A DNA stretch of 63,459 nt from positions 1-63,459 of the forward strand of contig CABYEA010000006.1 in NCBI GenBank assembly GCA_902517895.1, given 5' to 3'. Position numbers and translations under genes: made by a program. A model generated the notes under the pieces. That model worked only from the letters and a program-made list of their open reading frames with translations, searched no databases and was not told the DNA's origin. Position 1 is the stretch's first letter. Every line of letters starts with the position of its first letter. Shown piece by piece: positions 17,391 through 25,774 of the stretch. This DNA comes from an uncultured Bacteroidota bacterium (GTDB taxonomy: Bacteria; Bacteroidota; Bacteroidia; Flavobacteriales; Flavobacteriaceae).

Positions 17391-19637
17391 ATGAAAAAAA
17401 ATCAAAAAGCTTTAATTGTCTTGTTAACCATATTTAACTGCCTTTATATAAGTGCAAATGATAGTTATAATTTGGATAAAGATATTTATCGAAAAGTAGA
17501 TTCTATTATGAGTTTGATGACCTTAGATGAAAAAATAGGACAAACAATCATGTATAGTGGTGATTGGAATAAAACAGGCCCATATGTAACCTCAGATAAT
17601 ATGAAGTTCCTTAAAGAAGGTAATTTAGGATCAATGCTAAATGTATATACATCAAAAGGAACTAAAGAATTGCAAAAAATTGCTGTCGAGGAGACTCGTT
17701 TAGGTATTCCTTTACTTTTTGGTTATGATGTCATTCATGGTTTTAAAACAATTTTCCCCATAAACTTAGGAATTGCGTCAAGTTGGGATCTTGAAGATGT
17801 TGAGGAGGTGGCTAGAATATCCGCAGAAGAAGCTTCAGCCTCTGGGGTACATTGGACATTTGCTCCAATGATTGATATTGCAAGAGATCCTCGCTGGGGA
17901 CGAATTTCTGAAGGGTCTGGAGAAGATGTTTATTTAACCAGTGAAATGGCCAAATCTTATGTAAAAGGTTTTCAAGGCGATAATCTTGCTCATATTAATA
18001 CAATTTTAGCTTGTGCAAAACATTTTGTTGGATATGGTGCTGCTCAAGCAGGAAGAGATTATCATACTGTTAGTATGGGGGATAATGAGCTAAGAAATGT
18101 ATATATGCCGCCGTTTAAAGCTGCTATCGATTCGGGTGTTGAAACACTTATGACCGCTTTTAATGAGCTAAATGGTGTGCCTGCAACAGCAAATAAATAC
18201 ATATTTAAGGATATACTCAGAGATGAATGGGGATTCAATGGATTTGTAGTTACAGATTACACAGCTATTAATGAGTTAGTAAATCATGGGTATGCTAAGA
18301 ATGAAAAACATGCAGCAAAATTAGCTATTAATTCAGGAATTGATATGGATATGATGAGTGGCGCATATAGGCGGTTTTTGAAAGAATTGATTATTGGAGG
18401 AGAAGTAGATGAAACTCTGATAAATGAAGCGTGCAGAAAAATCCTTATTGCTAAATTTAAACTAGGTTTATTTGATGACCCTTACAGGTATTCTAACGAA
18501 CAAAGAGAGGAAGAAACCATCTATCGTCCTGAATTTCTAGAATCTGCCCGAAAAATAGCCTCTAAATCGTCTGTCTTACTTAAAAATATTAACAAAGCTC
18601 TTCCTTTAAACAATAAACAAACTATTGCATTGATAGGGCCATTTGCAAAGGACAGAAGAAATATCATTGGTAGTTGGGCAGCTGCAGGGGATAGAAACGG
18701 AAAAGCAATTAGCATATTTGAGGGAATAAAAGAATATTTAGATGACTCAAGTATTATGTTTGCTGAGGGTTGTGATATTAACAGTAATGATTATAGTGGA
18801 TTCAATGAAGCTGTAAACATAGCCAAAAAAGCAGATAAAATATTAATGGTTTTAGGTGAAGATTATAACATGAGTGGAGAAGCTGCAAGCAGAACTAGTA
18901 TAAAACTTCCTGGAATCCAAACTGAATTAATTAAGGCAATAAGGGATGAGTTACCCAACAAAGAAATTATTCTAATTTTGATGAATGGTAGGCCTATGGA
19001 TCTTACAATTGAAGACTCTCTAGTTGATGCTATTTTAGAGATTTGGTACCCAGGAACCAGCGGAGGGCTAGGAGTTGCAGATATTATATTTGGGAGATAT
19101 AATCCATCTGCAAAACTACCGATTACTTTTCCTAGAAACCTTGGACAAGTTCCAATTTATTACAACGTAAAAAATACAGGTAGACCAATTTCAAAAGATA
19201 ACCCAACAGAAGACTATAAATCAAATTACATAGATTCACCAAATAGTCCGCTATATCCGTTTGGTCACGGCCTTAGTTATACAACTTTCGAATATTCTGA
19301 AATTAAATTATCCAATGATAAGGTTAAAGAATCAGAAATATTAAAGGCAAGTTCAATTATTACTAATACTGGAGAATATGATGGGCATGAGGTAGTTCAA
19401 TTATACATACATGACAAAGTAGCAAGTATTACAAGACCTGTTAAAGAATTAAAAGGTTTTAAAAAAATATTTCTCAAAAAAGGTGAGAGTAAAACAGTTA
19501 CTTTTGAGATTAATTCCGATGATTTAAAATTCTATAATAGCGGAAAATTATCCCTTGAATCTGGTGAATTTCAAATAGCAATAAGTGGTACTTCAGATTT
19601 TGAGTTTAACAAAATATTCAAATTAACTCTAAACTAA
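17391..19637 (+). CDS. GH3 beta-glucosidase (exported)
   Basis: 748 residues from the ATG at 17391. The frame opens at a TTG at 17373, but the ATG directly precedes a good signal peptide (MKKNQKALIVLLTIFNCLYISA). It is a GH3 enzyme with three domains: TIM barrel (about 25-365) with nucleophile Asp289 (VVTDYTA) and the KHF motif; alpha/beta sandwich (about 390-590) with probable acid/base Glu497 (SGEAASR); and a C-terminal FnIII-like domain (GHEVVQLYIHD). It removes glucose from the non-reducing end of beta-gluco-oligosaccharides, probably in the periplasm. Bacteroides GH3 enzymes from similar loci prefer beta-1,2 links; that is inferred here. It is the last gene of the locus. Confidence 0.93.
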   Translation: MKKNQKALIVLLTIFNCLYISANDSYNLDKDIYRKVDSIMSLMTLDEKIGQTIMYSGDWNKTGPYVTSDNMKFLKEGNLGSMLNVYTSKGTKELQKIAVEETRLGIPLLFGYDVIHGFKTIFPINLGIASSWDLEDVEEVARISAEEASASGVHWTFAPMIDIARDPRWGRISEGSGEDVYLTSEMAKSYVKGFQGDNLAHINTILACAKHFVGYGAAQAGRDYHTVSMGDNELRNVYMPPFKAAIDSGVETLMTAFNELNGVPATANKYIFKDILRDEWGFNGFVVTDYTAINELVNHGYAKNEKHAAKLAINSGIDMDMMSGAYRRFLKELIIGGEVDETLINEACRKILIAKFKLGLFDDPYRYSNEQREEETIYRPEFLESARKIASKSSVLLKNINKALPLNNKQTIALIGPFAKDRRNIIGSWAAAGDRNGKAISIFEGIKEYLDDSSIMFAEGCDINSNDYSGFNEAVNIAKKADKILMVLGEDYNMSGEAASRTSIKLPGIQTELIKAIRDELPNKEIILILMNGRPMDLTIEDSLVDAILEIWYPGTSGGLGVADIIFGRYNPSAKLPITFPRNLGQVPIYYNVKNTGRPISKDNPTEDYKSNYIDSPNSPLYPFGHGLSYTTFEYSEIKLSNDKVKESEILKASSIITNTGEYDGHEVVQLYIHDKVASITRPVKELKGFKKIFLKKGESKTVTFEINSDDLKFYNSGKLSLESGEFQIAISGTSDFEFNKIFKLTLN

Positions 19638-19646
19638 ATAATTAAC

Positions 19647-20717
19647 TTATTTAAATACGTTTATCAATAGTTTTTTTGTATCAAAAAAACTATTATAGAT
19701 AACCTTTATAGTAGTATATAAAGGAATAGCTATAATTAAACCAAAAATACCAAACAGTAATCCAGAAAAAATTATAACTATAAATACCTCAAGTGGGTGA
19801 GATTTTATTGATGAGGAAAAAATATATGGCTGTAGTATAAAGTTATCAAGCATTTGAATTGCTGTGAAACCAACAAGCAACCAAATGGAATTAGTTAAAA
19901 AGTCATTGAAAATAAATGCGTCTATATTATTTGTTGCTGATAATATTATCATTAAAAAAATACTAATTAATGGACCCAAATAAGGGATAATGTTTAATAT
20001 GGCGCAGATAAAGGCAATGGCAAAAGAATTTTCAACTCCTAATATTAGTAAAAGGATAAAGTAAAGAATAAATAAGATCGTTATTTGAATTAAAACTACT
20101 GTGAAATACCTGGTTAATAAATTTTCAATCTTGACAAATGATAATTTCAGCTTTTTTCTTTGTTTTGAAGGGAACTGTTTTAATAAAGCTCTAAAAATGT
20201 CTTTTCCATCTTTTAAAAAAAAGAAAGTAATAAATAATACAGACATAATTCCAATACTTAAACTACCAATTTGAGATATAATTGAATTGAACAATTTGGT
20301 AACAAATCCAAAATCAATTTCAGAAATAAAATTAAGATCTGTTAAAAAATCAATTATACTTACATTCTTACTTTCTAAATATTTTATTATTCCCTCGCTT
20401 GTGGATTTAAATTTATTTCTAAATTCAATTGTATTAAGCAGGGATAGGTTTTTCCCTTGTTTAGTTAAAATAGGTACAAATAAGACTATGATCATAGAAA
20501 TAACTGAAACAAGCATTGTAACAGAAAAAATTGATGATAAAGCTTCACTTAATTTAAATCTAGATTTTAAAAGTTTGTTAAATGGATTCACTACCAAGGA
20601 TAATATTAAGGCTATAAAAATATACAGTAAACCTAATTTTATTTCAAAAAGAAATAAAACAACAAGAGCTAAGAATGACAATACTATTACCGATTTTATT
20701 AATTCTTTTGAATTCAT
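19647..20717 (-). CDS. AI-2E family transporter (PerM-like)
   Basis: A 356-residue membrane protein with about seven or eight helices: two hydrophobic segments at about 8-40, one near 60-85, and a C-terminal group from about 150 to 345. The hallmark segment LNIIPYLGPLISIFL of this family is present at about 240-255. Members export small molecules such as autoinducer-2, or sodium in exchange for protons; the substrate cannot be told from sequence. The stop lies nine bases from the convergent GH3 stop. It is the last gene of a three-gene minus unit with rsmE and tsaD. Confidence 0.85.
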   Translation of the reverse strand: MNSKELIKSVIVLSFLALVVLFLFEIKLGLLYIFIALILSLVVNPFNKLLKSRFKLSEALSSIFSVTMLVSVISMIIVLFVPILTKQGKNLSLLNTIEFRNKFKSTSEGIIKYLESKNVSIIDFLTDLNFISEIDFGFVTKLFNSIISQIGSLSIGIMSVLFITFFFLKDGKDIFRALLKQFPSKQRKKLKLSFVKIENLLTRYFTVVLIQITILFILYFILLLILGVENSFAIAFICAILNIIPYLGPLISIFLMIILSATNNIDAFIFNDFLTNSIWLLVGFTAIQMLDNFILQPYIFSSSIKSHPLEVFIVIIFSGLLFGIFGLIIAIPLYTTIKVIYNSFFDTKKLLINVFK

Positions 20718-20719
20718 CT

Positions 20720-21427
20720 TTAATTAATTGTTGAAAATATTGAACACACCATAACTCCAGCTGTTTCGGTTCTAAGCCTTCCTTCACCAAGTGAAACAGG
20801 TACAAATTTAGCTTTTTTTGCTAAATCAAGTTCATTTTGTGAAAATCCACCCTCAGGTCCAACCATAATCTCTGAATCATTACCTTTTATTAATTTTTTC
20901 TTCAACAAGCTAATGTCTGAATTTAAACAGGTGGCTATAAATGAATCAACCTTATTTTTACTTTTTGACATTATATAATCTTTAAAATTAACAGGTTTAT
21001 TAATAATTGGCAGCCTATATCTTAATGATTGCTTCATTGAGGATACTAATATTTTTATGGATCTTTCTAAATTAATTTTATTTCTTTCTGAATACCTACA
21101 TATTAAAGGTGTTATTTCGTTAACTCCTATTTCAGTTGCTTTTTCAAGAAACCACTCAAATCTATCTTTATTTTTAGTTAATGAGATTGCAACCTTAAGT
21201 TTTGGTGAATCATTTTTAAATTCAACTGATTTTTCAATCTCCAAAATAGATTTATTTTTATCAGATTCAATAATTGAGCAACTGTATAAAAACCCTTTAC
21301 CATCTGTGATATTTACATTATCCCCAGTTTTTTTTCTTAGAACTTTGATTAAGTGACTATTTTCCTGATCAAGAATTATGATTCTTTTATTAGATTTATT
21401 AATGTTATTAGAGTAGAAAATATTCAT
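20720..21427 (-). CDS. rsmE: 16S rRNA (uracil1498-N3)-methyltransferase
   Basis: A 235-residue protein of the SPOUT superfamily. The N-terminal PUA-like part (about 1-70) is followed by the knotted methyltransferase fold with VGPEGGFSQNEL and the C-terminal LGEGRLRTETAGVMV motif that binds S-adenosylmethionine. RsmE methylates U1498 of 16S rRNA in the 30S subunit. It overlaps the end of tsaD by four bases, so the two are translationally coupled, and lies two bases from the PerM-like gene. Confidence 0.92.
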   Translation of the reverse strand: MNIFYSNNINKSNKRIIILDQENSHLIKVLRKKTGDNVNITDGKGFLYSCSIIESDKNKSILEIEKSVEFKNDSPKLKVAISLTKNKDRFEWFLEKATEIGVNEITPLICRYSERNKINLERSIKILVSSMKQSLRYRLPIINKPVNFKDYIMSKSKNKVDSFIATCLNSDISLLKKKLIKGNDSEIMVGPEGGFSQNELDLAKKAKFVPVSLGEGRLRTETAGVMVCSIFSTIN

Positions 21428-22434
21428 TGCATTGGGTATTTTGATATACTAAAATCAGAAAATTTACCAAATTTTGATTTGATAAACTTGAAATAACCGT
21501 TTACACCTATCATAGCCGCATTATCTGTAGAATAGTTAATTTTTGGAACATAGGTTTTTATATTTTCATTTTCCATTAAACCATTCAATTTTTTTCTTAA
21601 ATAAGAATTAGCAGAAACACCACCACATATAACAAATTCATTTATTTTATAACTATCTCTTGCTTTAACTATTTTATCAATTAGTATTTCGACTATTGTA
21701 GATTGTAAAGATGCGCACAAATCATTAATATTATTTTTAACAAAATCATCTGGTTGTTTATTTACGAAATTTTTAAAATTTGTCTTTAAACCAGAAAAAC
21801 TGAAATTTAACCCTTTAACAATTGGTTTAGGAAACTTAAACTTATTTATATCACCTTTTAAAGCTAATTTGTCAATCTTAGGTCCTGCAGGATAATCTAA
21901 GTTCATGATTTTACCAGATTTGTCAAAGGCTTCACCTGCAGCATCGTCAAGAGTCGTTCCTATCTCAGTAAAATCAAAGGGACTATTAACAACCACCAAT
22001 TGTGTATGTCCTCCAGAAACAGTCAATGCAATAAAAGGAAATTTTGGTTTTTCTGGATTATCGTCAATATATATTGAAAGAATATGGGCTTGCATGTGAT
22101 TTATTTCAAGTAATGGAATATTTAGTGAAAATGCTAATGATTTAGCAAAAGATGTTCCCACTAATAACGAACCTAATAATCCAGGACCTCTAGTATAGGC
22201 AATAGTGTCAATATCATTTAATTCAATTTTAGATTCTTTAATTGCTTCCTTCAAAACAGGAACAATCAACCTGTCATGTTCTCGAGATGCAATTTCTGGA
22301 ACAACTCCTCCAAATATTTCATGAATTTTTTGACTAGAGACTATATTTGAAAGAACTTTTTTATTCTTTAAAACAGCAACTGAGGTGTCATCACAAGATG
22401 TTTCAATGGCCAATATATATACGTCTTCTTTCAT
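21424..22434 (-). CDS. tsaD: tRNA N6-threonylcarbamoyladenosine transferase
   Basis: A 336-residue, full-length TsaD (Kae1/YgjD family). It has the metal ligands His113 and His117 (INHMQAH), the nucleotide-binding motifs AIETSCDDT and VSGGHTQLV, and GGVVPEIASREH near the N-terminus. With TsaB, TsaC and TsaE it makes the t6A37 modification of tRNAs reading ANN codons; those genes are not in the window. It is the promoter-proximal gene of the tsaD-rsmE-perM unit and is divergent from pfkA. Confidence 0.95.
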   Translation of the reverse strand: MKEDVYILAIETSCDDTSVAVLKNKKVLSNIVSSQKIHEIFGGVVPEIASREHDRLIVPVLKEAIKESKIELNDIDTIAYTRGPGLLGSLLVGTSFAKSLAFSLNIPLLEINHMQAHILSIYIDDNPEKPKFPFIALTVSGGHTQLVVVNSPFDFTEIGTTLDDAAGEAFDKSGKIMNLDYPAGPKIDKLALKGDINKFKFPKPIVKGLNFSFSGLKTNFKNFVNKQPDDFVKNNINDLCASLQSTIVEILIDKIVKARDSYKINEFVICGGVSANSYLRKKLNGLMENENIKTYVPKINYSTDNAAMIGVNGYFKFIKSKFGKFSDFSISKYPMQ

Positions 22435-22520
22435 GCTGTAAATTTATGCTTAGTTTTCTTAAAAAAAAAGAATTAAAAAAATGCTTATTAATAAGAATAT
22501 AGATTATTATATTTATCCTC

Positions 22521-23508
22521 GTGAAAAAAGTATTCAATAAGATAGCTTTGTTAACTTCTGGTGGTGATGCACCTGGCATGAATGCGATAATCAGATCTGT
22601 TGTTCGTACCTGTGTTTTTCATAAAATTATTCCCTTTGGAATTTCAAAAGGATATGATGGCTTAATAAAAGGGAAAATGTCTGAAATGAATGCTAGAAGC
22701 GTAAAAGGGATAATCAATAAAGGAGGAACTATTTTAAAAAACCGCAAGATCTAAAGACTTTAGAACAAAAGATGGTAGAAAAAAAGCATTCGAATCCCTA
22801 AAAAAGAATAATATAGATGGGTTGATAGTTGTTGGAGGTGATGGAACTTTTACAGGTGGATTAATTTTTAGTAAGGAATTTAATTTTCCAGTGATTGGTG
22901 TTCCTGCTACTATTGATAATGATATTTTTGGAACTTCTCACACAGTTGGATTTGATTCTGCAACAAATACTGTAATGGAGGCAATCGATAAGATTAGGGA
23001 CACTGCGAGCTCTCATAATAGATTATTTTTTATAGAGGTTATGGGAAGAGACGCTGGACATATTGCGTTAAATACAGGAGTAGCTGCCGGTGCAGAAGAA
23101 ATTTTAATTCCTGAAGAAAACTTAGGTTTGGACAGGTTAATTCAATCTTTAAAAAGAAGTCAAAAAACCGGAAAATCATCAAGCATTGTAGTTGTGGCTG
23201 AAGGCGATAATACAGGTGAAAATGTTTTTCAGTTAAAAGATTACGTTGAAAAACATCTTCCAGATTATGAAGCTAGAGTTGCTGTACTTGGTCATATGCA
23301 AAGAGGAGGATCTCCAACTTGTTTTGATCGGGTTTTAGCTAGTAGGTTGGGAGTAAAAGCTGTAGAATCAATTATTGATGGTGAAACTTCTTCAATGGTT
23401 GGCTTACAAAATAATATTATTGAATTAACCCCCTTCAAAAAAGCAATTAAGGGAATAACAAAAATCAACACTGAACTTTTAAAAGTCAGTGATATAATGT
23501 CAATTTAA
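22521..23508 (+). CDS. pfkA: 6-phosphofructokinase, frameshifted
   Basis: GTG start at 22521. The first part (to 22754) carries LLTSGGDAPGMNA, the ATP-binding glycine motif. The second frame holds GGDGTFTGG, the catalytic region PATIDNDIFGTSHTVGFDSA and MGRDAGHIAL. The frames join when one A is removed from the A6 tract at 22736-22741, restoring TILKTARSKDFRTKDGRKK and a protein of about 328 residues, the normal length. The enzyme phosphorylates fructose 6-phosphate in glycolysis. All other conserved blocks are intact and glycolytic gap follows 12 bases downstream, so a sequencing indel is as likely as a real mutation. Confidence 0.88.
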
Positions 23509-23517
23509 TTAAACTAA

Positions 23518-24519
<1,002 letters not shown>

Positions 24520-24530
24520 CTAAAAATCTA

Positions 24531-25391
24531 ATGATTCTAATTGTAGACAGTGGTTCAACAAAAACTGATTGGATAGCTATAGATAGAGGAGGAAAAATAC
24601 TATTTGAAACTCAAACTCTGGGGCTAAACCCGCAAGTTCTTACGAATCATATCTTAAAAGAAAGGATTGTAAATAATTTTGAATTATATAAATTCAGAAA
24701 GGAAGTTGAGCAAATATACTTTTATGGTGCTGGATGTGGAACAAAGCCGCCAAGGGTTTTGATTAAAAATGTATTTAGTGATATCTTTAAAAATTGTAAT
24801 GAATTTTCTGTAAAAGAAGATACATATGCTGCTATTTATTCTACTTCAAAAGAAAATTCAAAATCTATAGTTTGTATTTTAGGAACTGGTTCTAACTGCA
24901 CCTATTTTGACGGAAAAGAAATTGATCAAAGAGTAATATCATTAGGATATATTCTAATGGATGATGCAAGTGGTAATTATTTTGGAAGACAATTGTTAAG
25001 AGACTTTTATTTTAATAGGATTCCTGATGAAACAGCTAAAAAATTTGAAGAACAATTTGATTTAGATGCAGAGTCAATTAAAGATAATTTATATAAACAG
25101 CCAAACCCAAATACATATTTAGCGACTTTTGCTAAGTTTCTGATAAACAATAAAGATTCAGACTATTGTCAATCACTGATAAAAAGAGGTTTTGATCTAT
25201 TTATTAAAAGACAAATCTTACAATTTAGTGATGCTAAGCAAATACCAATTCATTTTGTAGGATCAATTTCATTTTATCTCAAGGATGAACTGAAAAAGTG
25301 CCTGTCAAAATATGGTTTAAGTGCTGGAAATATAATCCGAAAACCTATAGACGGGTTATTAAAATATCACCAAAAAAAAATTACAAAATAG
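24531..25391 (+). CDS. BadF/BadG-type kinase, N-acetylglucosamine kinase-like
   Basis: A 286-residue actin-fold sugar kinase. Phosphate-1 motif VDSGSTKTDW at 5-14, a central YFYGAGCG, phosphate-2 motif LGTGSNCTYFDG near 121-132, and the adenosine-side motif VGSISFYL near the C-terminus. The family includes N-acetylglucosamine and glucosamine kinases that return salvaged amino sugars to metabolism. Being in the same unit as pfkA and gap supports a cytoplasmic sugar-phosphorylating role. Its last 11 bases overlap the end of convergent ridA. Confidence 0.82.
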   Translation: MILIVDSGSTKTDWIAIDRGGKILFETQTLGLNPQVLTNHILKERIVNNFELYKFRKEVEQIYFYGAGCGTKPPRVLIKNVFSDIFKNCNEFSVKEDTYAAIYSTSKENSKSIVCILGTGSNCTYFDGKEIDQRVISLGYILMDDASGNYFGRQLLRDFYFNRIPDETAKKFEEQFDLDAESIKDNLYKQPNPNTYLATFAKFLINNKDSDYCQSLIKRGFDLFIKRQILQFSDAKQIPIHFVGSISFYLKDELKKCLSKYGLSAGNIIRKPIDGLLKYHQKKITK

Positions 25392-25761
25392 CTATCATTG
25401 AAATTTCAACATTAACTCCCGCTGGCAATTTACTAACTTCAACTGTTTCCCTTGCAGGTGCGGAGTCTTTATCTAAATAAGACCCATAAACTTCATTTAC
25501 ACGAGAGAAATTATCCATACTCGATAAAAAAATTGTTGTTTTTACTACATTGTCAAATGTCAAAGACGTTTCAGCAAGAATAGCCTTCAGGTTTTCCATA
25601 ACCTGGGTAGTTTCATTATTTATATCATCGGTCATTAATTCCCCATTTTTTGGATTTAATGCAATTTGACCAGAAATGAACATGTAATTACCTGCAATAA
25701 CTGCTTGATTATATGGGCCAATTGGTTTTGGAGCATTGTCTGTTTTTATTATTTTTTTCAT
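25381..25761 (-). CDS. ridA: RidA-family enamine/imine deaminase
   Basis: A 126-residue protein, the standard RidA length. Conserved pieces are APKPIGPYNQAV, FISGQIALNP, a central NLKAIL and the C-terminal ETVEVSKLPAGVNVEISMIAI, which includes the region of the catalytic Arg (PARETVEV). RidA hydrolyses reactive 2-aminoacrylate and related imines made by PLP enzymes and protects them from damage. It is 13 bases downstream of the lptD stop and could be cotranscribed with it. Confidence 0.93.
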   Translation of the reverse strand: MKKIIKTDNAPKPIGPYNQAVIAGNYMFISGQIALNPKNGELMTDDINNETTQVMENLKAILAETSLTFDNVVKTTIFLSSMDNFSRVNEVYGSYLDKDSAPARETVEVSKLPAGVNVEISMIAIL

Positions 25762-25774
25762 TATTTAAATTTAA

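Noticed and set aside
22435-22520. A9 and A7 tracts between tsaD and pfkA as a phase-variable promoter
   Set aside because: The tracts are unremarkable for this AT-rich genome, and no promoter boxes with tract-dependent spacing can be identified.
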